Source: Pseudomonas sp. ATCC PTA-122608 (GTDB lineage Bacteria > Pseudomonadota > Gammaproteobacteria > Pseudomonadales > Pseudomonadaceae). Taken from it: DNA of 64,000 nt. The stretch spans positions 11,388 through 75,387 of the forward strand of contig NZ_LPNO01000006.1 of assembly GCF_001952855.1 (NCBI RefSeq). Reading direction: 5' to 3'. The stretch's first letter is position 1. Each line of letters begins with the position of its first letter. The position numbers were made by a program, and so were the translations under genes. The notes beneath the pieces were generated by a model, which worked only from the letters and a program-made list of their open reading frames with translations, was not told the DNA's origin and did not search any database. Below are positions 1 to 9,150 of the stretch, piece by piece.

Positions 1-60
1 AGAAATTAACGGTGTTTTTTCAGGTGTATCGCAGTGACTTTATTGGGGCCGCTTCGCATC

Positions 61-104
61 CCAGCGGGAGCAAGCTCCCTCGCCACAACAAGCCCCCTCG
101 CCAC
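61..104. repeat. Degenerate REP-like palindrome
   Basis: A short GCGGGAGCAAGCTCCCTCGCCAC block with a second partial copy (CCCCCTCGCCAC) lies just downstream of the metallophosphoesterase stop. It resembles half of the REP sequences found intact elsewhere in the window. The rest of positions 1-111 shows nothing else recognisable. Confidence 0.5.
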
Positions 105-111
105 AGGTGCT

Positions 112-576
112 TCAGCGCTTGGGCTCAAGCGACACCAGGCGTGGCTTGAGCGATTTCTCCTGCACCTCAAGCAGCGCCAGGGTCACCGGCAACTTGAAAC
201 GGCGCCGCCCTGCACTGCCGGGATTGAGAAACAACCGCTCGCCGCGCCACTCGATCAATGGCTTGTGAGAGTGACCTGTGATCACCAGCCTGATACCCGG
301 ATCCAGCTCCTTCGGCACATCGGCGATGTCATGCACCAGCAGTGCCCGCCAGCCATTCAGCTCGAAATCCAGGCGATCCGCCAGATGCTCTGCCCAGGCG
401 GCATCCAGGTCGTTGTTGCCGCGCACCACGTGCAACGTTGCGATCGAGGCCAGCAGCTCAAGAATTTCAGGGCTACCGATATCCCCGGCGTGAACAATCT
501 GCTCGCAGCCTTCCAGGGCCGCCAGGGCCTCGGCACGGAGCAAGCCGTGGGTATCGGAAATCACACCAACTTTCAT
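112..576 (-). CDS. YfcE/MJ0936-type metallophosphoesterase
   Basis: This is a 154-residue calcineurin-like phosphoesterase, the usual length for the YfcE/MJ0936 group, which hydrolyses phosphodiesters or phosphomonoesters with two bound metals. The metal-binding motifs are visible in order: D8-T-H10-G, G-D32, G-N54-N-D and the closing G-H102-S-H104. No signal peptide or membrane segment is present, so it should be cytoplasmic. It is a single gene divergent from the next one with about 190 bp between. The physiological substrate cannot be told from sequence. Confidence 0.88.
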   Translation of the reverse strand: MKVGVISDTHGLLRAEALAALEGCEQIVHAGDIGSPEILELLASIATLHVVRGNNDLDAAWAEHLADRLDFELNGWRALLVHDIADVPKELDPGIRLVITGHSHKPLIEWRGERLFLNPGSAGRRRFKLPVTLALLEVQEKSLKPRLVSLEPKR

Positions 577-769
577 TTCGCTCTCCTGCTCAACTCAGCC
601 GCGCTATCCACCGCGCGGCTTGCAATCAATCATTGCACTGCCTATATTTCCCGCCTGGCGCCATCTACGCCACCATCCGCGGAAAGGGCTGCGCCCAAGA
701 CCTTGACTGAATATCACATTTCTACGACTCCCAACCTTAAAGCGGACAAGGTTTGTGCAAGGAGATCGT

Positions 770-1975
770 ATGTCGCAAGCATTCTCGTCCACTAACGGCC
801 GTATCAACCTTGAGCAGCAACGCAAGCGCGCCAAGGAGCTGTTGCGCCGCCTGAAAAGCCCCGATGCCGCCGTTACGCCCACCTTATCCGATGCTCAATG
901 GCTGATCGCCAAGGAACTCGGTTTCCCTAGTTGGCCCAAACTCAAAGCACACATAGATGCAGTGGATTTTGCCGCCCGCCATCCGGGTTTCGAGGCCAGC
1001 GACGAGGCCCGCACCACCCACTGGCGCTGCGGCAATGACATTGCCCACAGCCTGGGTGTGGCGGGGTTCAAGGGGCACTTTCGGATGCTGATTGATCCGC
1101 TGTGCATGGGCCCGGTCCAGGACCTGCCAGCCGAGCAATACCAAGCCGTTCGCAGCCGCTATATCAGCCAGGTATTTGCAATGGACGAGGCCGAGGTGTC
1201 CCGCCGACATGCAGACGAATACAAGCATCTTGAGCAACTGGCCAACACCGGTCATAGCGTGTTGTGGTGTGAGGCGGATGCTTACGATCAGTTGTTCCTG
1301 ATTCGGGCGCTGGCAGGGCTTGAGCGTTTGCCTGAAAAGCTCGAGCTGATCGAGGTCGACCGTGTCCCCGGCGTGCAACGCTTTATCGGCATTGGCCAAC
1401 TGGCGCCTGAAGTGTTGGCGTGGCTGTGGCCACAGCGTCGGCGGGTCGATGAGGACATGCTGAAGCTGGCGCGACAGGCCTGGCTGGCGTACTGCGACAG
1501 TTCGCCGGTCAAGCTGGCGGAACTGGCCCGGGACAACCATACAGCCCTGCCCTTCCTGGCCCTGGCGTTGCGTCGGCAGTTGCAGGAGTTACCGGGTGTG
1601 CGGGACGGTTTGTCACTGACCGAGCGCCTGTCCCTGCACTACGTGGATGAGGCCGGGCCTGTGCCGTTTGGCAGGGTGTTTGCCGAGTTGATGGGCAAGC
1701 GCGAACCGCTGCCTTACCTGGGGGACATGATGTTCCATGCGCTGATGCGGCCACTGATTGATGGCGGTAATCCGCTGTTGATCGAGTCCGAGACTCAACT
1801 GCCGTGGCCTCAACGTTTGTTGGCGTTGACTGCGCTGGGTCGCCAGGTTCTGAACGGCAAGGCTTACTGGCCGGACCACGCCAGCCAGGAACGCTGGATC
1901 GGTGGGACCTGTATCCGGCCTGGCGAGGGTCACTGGATGATTGATGAGCATCTTGTTCCCGTCTGGCGCAGCTAA
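770..1975 (+). CDS. DUF1835-type protein of unknown function
   Basis: A 401-residue cytoplasmic protein. The ATG at 770 is chosen because AAGGAGA lies 5 bases upstream; an in-frame GTG at 755 overlaps that ribosome site and is unlikely. The N-terminal 55 residues form a charged helical segment (NLEQQRKRAKELLRRLK) seen in proteins that pair this region with an ankyrin-like or DUF1835 domain. Residues about 80-250 hold the DUF1835-like core (HWRCGNDIAHSL near its start, then the tryptophan-rich GHSVLWCEADAYDQL). Function is unknown. It is monocistronic, and an intergenic region with a strong inverted repeat follows. Confidence 0.7.
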   Translation: MSQAFSSTNGRINLEQQRKRAKELLRRLKSPDAAVTPTLSDAQWLIAKELGFPSWPKLKAHIDAVDFAARHPGFEASDEARTTHWRCGNDIAHSLGVAGFKGHFRMLIDPLCMGPVQDLPAEQYQAVRSRYISQVFAMDEAEVSRRHADEYKHLEQLANTGHSVLWCEADAYDQLFLIRALAGLERLPEKLELIEVDRVPGVQRFIGIGQLAPEVLAWLWPQRRRVDEDMLKLARQAWLAYCDSSPVKLAELARDNHTALPFLALALRRQLQELPGVRDGLSLTERLSLHYVDEAGPVPFGRVFAELMGKREPLPYLGDMMFHALMRPLIDGGNPLLIESETQLPWPQRLLALTALGRQVLNGKAYWPDHASQERWIGGTCIRPGEGHWMIDEHLVPVWRS

Positions 1976-2078
1976 AAGCGGCTGAAGCTGAGCGATCCCG
2001 GCACACATCACGCCCCTCACGAGACTGCAGGTTGGGGTAGCAAGCGATGGTGTCGGTAAAGCATGAACATGGTGTTTA

Positions 2079-2112
2079 TTTCCCAACTGTTGCCAGGCCA
2101 ACAGTTGGGAAA
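2079..2112. promoter_or_regulatory. Perfect 14-bp inverted repeat, operator candidate
   Basis: TTTCCCAACTGTTG (2079-2092) is followed by a 6-base spacer and its perfect reverse complement (2099-2112). It lies about 80 bp before the importer/monooxygenase operon. No U-run follows, so an operator is preferred over a terminator. Its core ACTGTTG-N6-CAACAGT recurs at 50752-50771 before the second monooxygenase cluster. Confidence 0.6.
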
Positions 2113-2193
2113 ACATATAACTAAAACAGCGGTTTACAGTACATAAAATCATTAAACATAAAGCCCTTATCGCGTTTAAATATAAAAAATCCC

Positions 2194-3024
2194 ATGGGCA
2201 TATTTATGAACTTACGTACTGTCGTGACCCTGGGCCTGTCCCTGTTAGTGGCAAGCCCGACGGTGTTCGCCGGAGCCACACTGGATCGCATCACGCAATC
2301 CAAACAGTTGGTCGGCGTACTGATGGAGAACTATCCGCCCTTCTCTTTTCTCAATGAACAAAACCAGCTGGATGGCTTCGACGTGGATGTCGCCAAGGCC
2401 GTCGCGGACAAGCTCGGCGTCACCTTGAAACTGGAAACACCGTCCTGGGAAGTGATCGCCGCCGGTCGCTGGCAAGGCCGTTATGACGTGTGCATCTGCT
2501 CCATGACCCCCAGTGCCGCCCGCGGGCAAGTGTTCAACTTCCCTGTCGAGTATTACGCCTCGCCGGCGGTCATCGTGGTCAACGCTGATGAGTCTTCCAT
2601 CCACTCGGCCAGTGACCTTTCCGGGAAAAAAGTCGGCGTGGGCAGTGCCTCGACCTACGAAGCCTACCTGAACAAAGACCTGGTGATTGAAGGCGCCAAC
2701 ACGCCCATCGACTACCCGTTCAGCCAGATTCAAGCCGTGCCGTACGACAATGAAATCGTGGCCTTCCAGGACCTCGCACTGGGCACCGGCAAACGCCTGG
2801 ATGCAATGCTCACCAACCTGGTGACCGCCAATGAACGGATCAAGCACGACCCACGCTTCAAGGTCGTCGGCAAACAGCTGTACAGCGAGCCCAACGTGGT
2901 CGCCACCGAAAAAGGCGACCCACAGTGGGACGCCAGGCTGACCCAAGTGCTGGCCGACCTGAAAAGCGACGGCACGCTGACGAAGATTTCCCAGAAATGG
3001 ATCGGCGCAGACATCACCCAATGA
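2194..3024 (+). CDS. Amino-acid-type ABC transporter substrate-binding protein
   Basis: A 276-residue periplasmic solute-binding protein of the SBP_bac_3 family (polar amino acids, cystine and similar ligands). A Sec signal peptide is visible (MNLRTVVTLGLSLLVASPTVFAGA, counted from the internal ATG at 2206). The mature part starts with the family pattern GVLMENYPPFSF...DGFDVDVAKAVADKLG. Neither ATG (2194 or 2206) has a good ribosome site; the internal one gives the more typical signal peptide. The stop overlaps the permease start (ATGA), and the third gene is a sulfur-type monooxygenase. A sulfur-containing amino acid or organosulfur ligand is therefore plausible, by inference from context. 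Confidence 0.85.
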   Translation: MGIFMNLRTVVTLGLSLLVASPTVFAGATLDRITQSKQLVGVLMENYPPFSFLNEQNQLDGFDVDVAKAVADKLGVTLKLETPSWEVIAAGRWQGRYDVCICSMTPSAARGQVFNFPVEYYASPAVIVVNADESSIHSASDLSGKKVGVGSASTYEAYLNKDLVIEGANTPIDYPFSQIQAVPYDNEIVAFQDLALGTGKRLDAMLTNLVTANERIKHDPRFKVVGKQLYSEPNVVATEKGDPQWDARLTQVLADLKSDGTLTKISQKWIGADITQ

Positions 3025-3851
3025 GTGTTTTTCCCACCCCGCCCACTGTGGTGAAACCACCGCCCGTCAAACGCCAGTGGCTGTCCTTCCAGGTACGCCT
3101 GTGGCTGACCTGGGGCGTGATGCTGTGTCTGTTCGCCGCTTTGTTCATGAGCTTCGACCTGAAGTTTGCGATCGTCGCGGCCAAGTGGCAAAACCTGGTA
3201 GGCCTGCACCTGTCGCCCAACGGTTTCCTGCAGGGCGCGGCGCTGACACTGTTCCTGTGTTTCTGCTCGATCTGGCTGTCCCTGGCCCTGGGCTTTGCGA
3301 CGGCCCTGGCGCGCTTGTCGAACAGCGCGGTGGCATTCGGCATCGCCAGTTTCTATGCCTCGTTCTTTCGCGGCACGCCGCTGCTGATCCAGATTCTGCT
3401 GATCTACCTCGGCCTGCCGCAACTGGGCGTGGTGCCGGGCGCCATCAGTGCCGGGATCATTGCCCTGTCGTTGAACTACGGGGCCTACCTGAGCGAGATC
3501 TTTCGCGCGGGCATCATCGGTGTTTCCCAGGGCCAGCGTAACGCTGCAGCCGCGCTGGGCATGGGCCCCACGGTGACGTTCTGGCAAATCGTGTTGCCCC
3601 AGGCGATGCGCACCATCATTCCACCGACCACCAGCCAGTTCATTTCGATGCTCAAGGACTCCTCGCTGGTGTCGGTCATGGGCGTCTGGGAAGTGATGTT
3701 CCTCGCGCAGTCCTACGGGCGCTCGTCGTACCGCTACATCGAAATGCTCACCACCGCCGCCGTCATCTACTGGCTGCTGTCCATTGGCCTGGAACTGATT
3801 CAGGCCCGCCTGGAGCGGCACTACGGCAAGGCCTACCTTCACGGCCGATAA
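3021..3851 (+). CDS. ABC transporter permease, polar amino acid type
   Basis: A 276-residue inner-membrane permease of the HisMQ/GlnP family. The ATG at 3021 overlaps the preceding stop by 4 bases, which implies translational coupling; a longer in-frame reading upstream would run through the binding-protein gene and is rejected. The N-terminal tail is proline-rich, one membrane segment follows at about residues 24-42, and the rest is the five-helix core. The ATPase-contacting EAA loop is recognisable (AALGMGPTVTFWQIVLPQA). No ATP-binding subunit is encoded beside it, so an ATPase must come from another locus if the importer works. Confidence 0.87.
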   Translation: MSVFPTPPTVVKPPPVKRQWLSFQVRLWLTWGVMLCLFAALFMSFDLKFAIVAAKWQNLVGLHLSPNGFLQGAALTLFLCFCSIWLSLALGFATALARLSNSAVAFGIASFYASFFRGTPLLIQILLIYLGLPQLGVVPGAISAGIIALSLNYGAYLSEIFRAGIIGVSQGQRNAAAALGMGPTVTFWQIVLPQAMRTIIPPTTSQFISMLKDSSLVSVMGVWEVMFLAQSYGRSSYRYIEMLTTAAVIYWLLSIGLELIQARLERHYGKAYLHGR

Positions 3852-3876
3852 CCTCTTTTTATTTGCAGGAAGCATC

Positions 3877-5250
3877 ATGTCTGATCCAACCCCGTTGTTA
3901 TTCGGCCTGTACGAACAAGCCAGTGTCGGCTGCGGCGGCGCGCCCAGCCTGTGGACCCACCCGGCGGATGAGCGGCTGGGTATCAACACCCTCAAGTACT
4001 GGTCGAACCTGGCCCGCACGGCCGATGAAGCCAACCTCGACTTGATGTTCTTCGGTGATGTACTGGGTTTCTACGATGTGTTCGGCAGCTCCGAAGCGGC
4101 GGCGTTGAAATGGGCGGTGGAAGCCCCCGCCAATGACCCGCTGACCATCATCCCGGCACTGGTGGCGCTGACCGAGAAACTCGCGTTTGGCGTCACAGTC
4201 AGCACCTCCTACGAACACCCGTTCACCCATGCTCGGCGCTTCAGCACCCTGGACCATCTGTCCGATGGGCGTATCGGCTGGAATATCGTCACCTCCTACC
4301 TCTCCAGCGCCGCACGCAACTTCGGCCTGGAGCAGATGATCAAGCACGACGACCGCTACGAGCGCGCCGAAGAGTTTCTCGACGTGGTGTACAAGCTCTG
4401 GGAAGGCAGTTGGGCGGATGACGCCGTGCTCGCCGACAAACTCGCCCGCTCCTATGCCGATGGCTCGCGCGTACGGCCGATCCAGCATGCCGGCGAACAT
4501 TACCGGGTGGCCGGGCCGCACCTCACGTCACCCTCGCCGCAACGCACGCCGCTGCTGATCCAGGCGGGTTGGTCGGGCCGTGGCCGGCAGTTCGCGGCCA
4601 AGCATGCGGAGCTGGTGTTCATCGCCAAATCCAACCCGCAGGAAATACGCCAGGGGCTCGAAGATATCTGGCGCCAGGCCGAAGCCCGCGGACGCAGGCA
4701 ACAAGACGTCAAGTCCCTGACCGTGCTGCGCATCGTCACCGCCCCCACCGCCATCGAGGCCCAACAGAAATACGACACCCTGCAAAGCAACTACCACCTG
4801 CAAGCGCAGTTGGTGAGCTACGCGGGCGACACCGGCATCGATATCAGCCGCTACGCCGACAATGAAGCGCTGTCCACCCACACCGAAGGCATGACCTCCT
4901 ATGTGATGAAACCCGATGGCAGCGGCAAACCGTTGACGGCCGGCGAGGTCAGACAGCGCTTCGCCAACGTGACGCGGGGCAGCGATTTGATCCTGGTGGG
5001 CACCCCGGAGCAGGTGGCGGAAAAAATTGAGGAACACGCCAGAATCTCCGGTACCAGTGGCTACATGCTCAACCCGTTGATCAGCCCTGGCTCGCTGAAT
5101 GACTTTGTCGAGCTGGTGATCCCGGCTCTGCAAAAACGCGGCCTGTATCGCACCACACCACAGACCGGCACCCTACGTTCCCGCCTCGGCGCCGAGGGCA
5201 GTGATCGCCTGCCAGCCTCAGCCTATGGGGCTTCGTTCCGCTTTGAGTAA
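3877..5250 (+). CDS. FMN-dependent monooxygenase, NtaA/SnaA/DszA family
   Basis: A 457-residue flavin-dependent oxidoreductase of the luciferase-like superfamily, two-component NtaA/DszA/DmoA branch, which uses FMNH2 from a partner reductase. The start at 3877 is preceded by AGGA at a good distance. Family blocks are present: NDPLTIIPALVALTEKLAFG, RRFSTLDHLSDGRIGWNIVTS, YKLWEGSW, and SPQRTPLLIQAG before a conserved FAAKHAE segment. It is clearly paralogous to the protein at 47687-49066. It lies 25 bp after the importer permease, so the transporter probably supplies its substrate, possibly an organosulfur or thioether compound. No flavin reductase is encoded here. Confidence 0.88.
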   Translation: MSDPTPLLFGLYEQASVGCGGAPSLWTHPADERLGINTLKYWSNLARTADEANLDLMFFGDVLGFYDVFGSSEAAALKWAVEAPANDPLTIIPALVALTEKLAFGVTVSTSYEHPFTHARRFSTLDHLSDGRIGWNIVTSYLSSAARNFGLEQMIKHDDRYERAEEFLDVVYKLWEGSWADDAVLADKLARSYADGSRVRPIQHAGEHYRVAGPHLTSPSPQRTPLLIQAGWSGRGRQFAAKHAELVFIAKSNPQEIRQGLEDIWRQAEARGRRQQDVKSLTVLRIVTAPTAIEAQQKYDTLQSNYHLQAQLVSYAGDTGIDISRYADNEALSTHTEGMTSYVMKPDGSGKPLTAGEVRQRFANVTRGSDLILVGTPEQVAEKIEEHARISGTSGYMLNPLISPGSLNDFVELVIPALQKRGLYRTTPQTGTLRSRLGAEGSDRLPASAYGASFRFE

Positions 5251-5500
5251 GGTACTCGTGGGCACCTTGCGCCAAGCCTTGCAGCAGCTGGAAGCCGAAG
5301 GCCTGGTGTATCGGGAAAACCGTCGCGGCTGGTTTGTCAGCCCCCGGCGCACCCGCTATGACCCGACACGCATCAGCGCCTTCATGGAGCATGTGAGTAC
5401 CCAGGGGCGCTCGCCCCGCACCGAATGCCTGCAGGCGCAGTTGCGCCCGGCAGGCGATGCGTTGTCCAACGTGATGGAGACGCGCTGCCCCGGGACGTGA
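5238..5500 (+). pseudogene. Remnant of a GntR/UTRA-type regulator
   Basis: In a frame overlapping the end of the monooxygenase gene there are about 87 codons. They read like the second half of a GntR winged helix (TLRQALQQLEAEGLVYRENRRGWFVSP) and the first residues of a UTRA ligand domain (MEHVSTQGRSPRTECLQAQL). The first helix of the DNA-binding domain is missing and a stop cuts off the UTRA domain. It is therefore truncated at both ends and probably non-functional. An intact version may once have controlled the 2194-5250 operon. Confidence 0.7.
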
Positions 5501-5511
5501 ATTTCACACCC

Positions 5512-5525
5512 GTGAAAGCTTGTGA
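5512..5525 (+). promoter_or_regulatory. Shared 14-bp motif upstream of T3SS translocator gene
   Basis: GTGAAAGCTTGTGA contains two GTGA blocks 10 bp apart. The identical 14-mer occurs at 26594-26607, upstream of the needle/sctD operon. Direct repeats at one helical turn are typical of OmpR-type activator sites, and a lone OmpR-type DNA-binding protein is encoded at 30311. The link to that regulator is inference. Confidence 0.5.
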
Positions 5526-5607
5526 CTTGTTGCCAACAAACCCGCTTTTACCCGCTTTCAGCCCCTAAGATCGAGTCCTCGTGCGCCCCCTCACATGGAC
5601 TGAACCG

Positions 5608-8600
5608 ATGATCACCCGTCCCGAAAAATCCACGTCGCCCCGCGTCGATCAACCCAACGCTCCCGAGCGCGTTTTCGACGCCGTCCTGAACAAAGCCAAA
5701 GTCCTGGCCAGCAGCGGACCGGGCGACAAAACCCTTAAGCCCGAGGACTACAAGGAAGTCACCGCCCTGCCGGGCAAACTCGATATCGACAAGCTCAAGG
5801 TCATCTCCCAGGACAAAGACGCCGGGGTGATCTACTTCGAACAGGACGGCGCCAAATACAAGATCAGCGCCGAGGGCGCGACCAACGCCCAGGACGGGTT
5901 CGACGTGCTGAAAAACCTGCGCTTCGGCCATGCCGTGGCCCCGGTCAACCAGGGCGGTCCCGACGAAGGCACGCCGTTGTACACCTTCCTCCAGACCCTG
6001 GCCGAAACCCAGGGCACCCCGGCCGGCAAGGCCATCGTCGAAAGCCTGAAGAACCCCGACCAGCAACTGCTGCGCGAAGACGGCGACGGCGTACGCCTGG
6101 CCAATATCAAATCCGTGGGCAAGGCCGAAGACGGCATCCTCAAGGTGAGCCTGGAAAACGGCAAGACCCTGGTCATCTCCGAATTGCTTACGCCTCAAGC
6201 GTTCAGCACCTACACCCAGGCTGGGGTGACCAAGCAGGCTCTGAATGACGGCAAGACCAAGGGTTATGAAGCAGTCACCAGCCTGCCGGGAGACCTCGAT
6301 TTCAGTCAGTTGAAAGTGGTGTCCGAAGACAGCAGCGCCGGGGTGATCCTGTTTGAACACCAGGGCCACAAGTACATGATCAGCAAGTCCGAAGCCGACC
6401 TGCCGCAACCCGGCGCCGATCTCAGTAATCCCAACCCCAATGCCGGCGGGACGTTCTACAACTTCCTCCACGCCGTGCACGCCAGTGAAGGTTCGCAAGC
6501 CTTCGACTACATCAAGAACGCCCAGTCCCTGCCCGGCCAGGCGCTGCTGCGCAAGGACGAAGCCAGCCTGAAGATGGGGGACATCAGCAAGGTCGACGCG
6601 CCCATGGACGGCATCCTCGTGGTCAACCAGGTCGACGGCAAATTGCTGGTGGTGTCCAAGGACATCACCCCCGAAGCCTTCGCCGCCTACACCACCAAGG
6701 GCCAAACCCTGGCCGGCATCGAAAAGGCCAAGGGCGACGGTTATACCCTCGCCGGCCCGGACGCGTACCTGCCCTCCACCGAGGACATCATGAGCGTTGG
6801 CGGTGCCGGTGATTATGGCCCCGGCCTGATCGCCTTCACCCAGCACAAGCCGGGGGGCAGCGAAGAGAAAATCGTGGTGTCGGAAGACAGCAACCCACAG
6901 CTGTTCGAGCAGATTTCCAGCTACCGCAGCGACATCGCCGCGCAGACCACCGACGTCGACAAGCTGCGCACCGACAACGGCCTGCCGCCCCTCAAGGATG
7001 TGTCCGTCGACAACCTGACCACCACCGAAAAAGATGAAAGCGGCAACCCGCTGTCGGTGCAGGACCTGTCAATGAAAACCCTGGTGGACAGCTACCGCGC
7101 CGGGGTCAAGGACGGCAGCATCGGCAAGGACGATCCGCGCGCCAAGTTCCTGCGAGCGGTGGAAGCCCGGAGCATGGCCGACAACGGCATGTCGATCATT
7201 CCCGAGCACGGTTTCGGCAACCAGGGCATTGCCACCACACCCATTGACGTGACCTCGCGGGACGTGCGCGACAACATCTTCGACACCAAGGCCATCGACC
7301 AGACCATCAACGACCTGCTGGGCGACTCGACCATCCAGCACGACATCAAGGCCAACCACGACGCGGCCCTGGGCAAGGTCGACGGCGGCCAGGCCAAGGT
7401 CGACGAGACCCGGCAGAAACTGATCGACAGCACCTCCTCGGAGAATTTCACCAAGTACATCAAGTCCTTGCAGGACGGCGGCAAGACCGAACTGGCCACC
7501 CAGGAAATCCAGACCGCCTACACCGCCCTCGCCGACATCGACCCGGCCAAGGCCGACAACTTCCTGCAAAACCTGCAAATCGACGGCTACACCGATGCCG
7601 TTGAAAAGCTGATGGACGATCCCACCAAGATTTCCGACGACAATACCGCCCTGGCCACCACCGACAACACCATGGCGATCCTGTCGATGCTCAAGGGCGG
7701 CGCCGACGGCCTGCCGCGCCAGGCGCTGGGGGTGTATTCGAAATTCGTCGACCAATTGCTCAAGGACAAAAACGCCGCCGCCGACTTCGGCAAGGCGATG
7801 ATTTCCCTCGGCGATACCTGGCAGAAAAACGGCGTGATCAGCTTCAGCGACATCGACAAGGCGGTGAGCAAGGAAATCATGCCGGGCCTCAGCGAAGAGA
7901 ACCGCAGCTCCTTCGTGAAGAACCTCAACTTCCTCAAGGACAACGGCGTACTCGGCTCGGTGGGCGGGGCGATCGGCATGGGCCGGATCGTCTACCAACT
8001 CGCGGGCCAGGGCGGCAAGCTGGCGGATACGCCGATGAAGCGCCTGGGCATCGCCAACGACTTCCTTGGCTTCCTCGGTACCGGCTCACACTTCGCCACG
8101 CTGGGCTTGAAGGTCTACGACAAGTTGCGCGGCACCAACGCCTACAAACTGATGGGCTTCGACCGTTCCTTGCCCGACCTGTGGGCCAAGCCCGGCGAGG
8201 GATACCACGCGCTGCCCAAGGACGCCGAGGCGGTGCAAAAGAAGTACTTCGACATCGTCGACCAGGCCATGGACGACGGCAAGGACGTGGGCAAGGCCCT
8301 CAACAGTGGCGGCTGGAGCGACGAAGGCGCGAAGAAGGTCCAGGAAGGTATCGAAAAAGGCATCGCCAGCCGCGGCGGCGTGGCAGGTGCCGGGTTTGGC
8401 GCGAAGTTCGCCAGCAGCGCGATCAAGGTGATCGGCATGGCCACCGACGTGGCGGGCGGCGTGATCAGTGTGGTCCAGGCGGCGTTTACCTTGCGTGATG
8501 GAGTGCGCGAGAAAGACCCGGTGAAAATCGCCTCCGGTTCACTGTCCATGGCCGGTGGCGTCAGCAGCCTGGTAGCGGCTGGCGGCGGCGTGCTCACCAC

Positions 8601-9078
8601 CCTGGGGGTAACCGGGCGGATCATTCCGTTCCTGGGGCCGGTGGGCTTTTTGATTTCCGGCGCGCTGTCGTTTGTCGGGGCGATCCTGAGCACCGTGCAG
8701 TCCCACAAACTGCACAAGATCTCGATGCAGAACTGGAACCAGATCCAGGACTTCAAGCAGGACGGGCTGCTCAAGCCCAACGGGGATGAGGCGTATGTGT
8801 GGTTGCAGACGTACCTGTCCGACTGGGGCCAGCGGGATGCGCCGCAGGACCAGAGTATTTTTGATTTCCGCAAGGAAGAGTGGGATGCACGCTCGAGCAT
8901 CCGTGGCGGCGATCATCGGCGGGACCATCCGGACTTTATCGGCGACGGGAACAACCGCAATTCAGAGGACTACAAATACTCACTGAAACCGTCGGAATGG
9001 ACCAATGAGAACCACGACATCATCTGGCGCGTGGGGGATGGGTATGGCGGTGAGTATCATGATGTAGACAAGCCCTGA
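5608..9078 (+). CDS. Giant T3SS translocator/effector candidate, HrpF/NolX/HrpK-like
   Basis: An 1156-residue protein at the left edge of the T3SS. ATG 5608 is preferred over GTG 5581; neither has a clear ribosome site. There is no Sec signal, and the N-terminus is Ser/Pro/Arg-rich as in type III substrates. Residues about 48-205 and 219-365 are two copies of a roughly 150-residue repeat, and 379-438 is a further half copy; each unit ends in a motif like LVVSKDITPEAF. A long helical Asp/Lys-rich middle follows. Near residues 920-1035 come Gly/Ala-rich hydrophobic segments (GVISVVQAAF, GVSSLVAAGGGVL, FLGPVGFLISGALSFVGAIL) that could insert in a host membrane. The polar C-terminus is rich in Asp, Trp and Arg. 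It resembles the protein at 27020-30238 in plan. A translocon role is inferred from architecture and context. Confidence 0.68.
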   Translation: MITRPEKSTSPRVDQPNAPERVFDAVLNKAKVLASSGPGDKTLKPEDYKEVTALPGKLDIDKLKVISQDKDAGVIYFEQDGAKYKISAEGATNAQDGFDVLKNLRFGHAVAPVNQGGPDEGTPLYTFLQTLAETQGTPAGKAIVESLKNPDQQLLREDGDGVRLANIKSVGKAEDGILKVSLENGKTLVISELLTPQAFSTYTQAGVTKQALNDGKTKGYEAVTSLPGDLDFSQLKVVSEDSSAGVILFEHQGHKYMISKSEADLPQPGADLSNPNPNAGGTFYNFLHAVHASEGSQAFDYIKNAQSLPGQALLRKDEASLKMGDISKVDAPMDGILVVNQVDGKLLVVSKDITPEAFAAYTTKGQTLAGIEKAKGDGYTLAGPDAYLPSTEDIMSVGGAGDYGPGLIAFTQHKPGGSEEKIVVSEDSNPQLFEQISSYRSDIAAQTTDVDKLRTDNGLPPLKDVSVDNLTTTEKDESGNPLSVQDLSMKTLVDSYRAGVKDGSIGKDDPRAKFLRAVEARSMADNGMSIIPEHGFGNQGIATTPIDVTSRDVRDNIFDTKAIDQTINDLLGDSTIQHDIKANHDAALGKVDGGQAKVDETRQKLIDSTSSENFTKYIKSLQDGGKTELATQEIQTAYTALADIDPAKADNFLQNLQIDGYTDAVEKLMDDPTKISDDNTALATTDNTMAILSMLKGGADGLPRQALGVYSKFVDQLLKDKNAAADFGKAMISLGDTWQKNGVISFSDIDKAVSKEIMPGLSEENRSSFVKNLNFLKDNGVLGSVGGAIGMGRIVYQLAGQGGKLADTPMKRLGIANDFLGFLGTGSHFATLGLKVYDKLRGTNAYKLMGFDRSLPDLWAKPGEGYHALPKDAEAVQKKYFDIVDQAMDDGKDVGKALNSGGWSDEGAKKVQEGIEKGIASRGGVAGAGFGAKFASSAIKVIGMATDVAGGVISVVQAAFTLRDGVREKDPVKIASGSLSMAGGVSSLVAAGGGVLTTLGVTGRIIPFLGPVGFLISGALSFVGAILSTVQSHKLHKISMQNWNQIQDFKQDGLLKPNGDEAYVWLQTYLSDWGQRDAPQDQSIFDFRKEEWDARSSIRGGDHRRDHPDFIGDGNNRNSEDYKYSLKPSEWTNENHDIIWRVGDGYGGEYHDVDKP

Positions 9079-9098
9079 TCGCCCTGACACAAGGTAAA

Positions 9099-9131
9099 AA
9101 CCCTGTGTAGCTGAACGGCTCCACAGGGGTT
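9099..9131. terminator. Hairpin between convergent T3SS genes
   Basis: CCCTGTG (9101-9107) pairs with CACAGGG (9122-9128), flanked by AA and TT. It sits in the 72-bp gap between the stops of the convergent genes ending at 9078 and 9151. A run of A on the left would give a short U tract for minus-strand transcripts, so it could act as a weak bidirectional terminator. Confidence 0.4.
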
Positions 9132-9150
9132 CAGTACCAGGGCGGTGTGC

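Noticed and set aside
34..795. A 253-codon plus-strand ORF over the metallophosphoesterase
   Set aside because: The opposite strand encodes a protein with all metallophosphoesterase motifs; this frame shows none.
5527..5539. TTGTTG-C-CAACAA palindrome near the T3SS motif, as a third copy of the monooxygenase operator
   Set aside because: The arms and spacing differ from ACTGTTG-N6-CAACAGT, so it is not counted with that pair.
5548..7998. Long minus-strand ORFs opposite the first giant T3SS protein (432 and 309 codons)
   Set aside because: They are antisense shadows caused by GC-rich codon use; their translations are Gly/Val/Leu-rich without family motifs.
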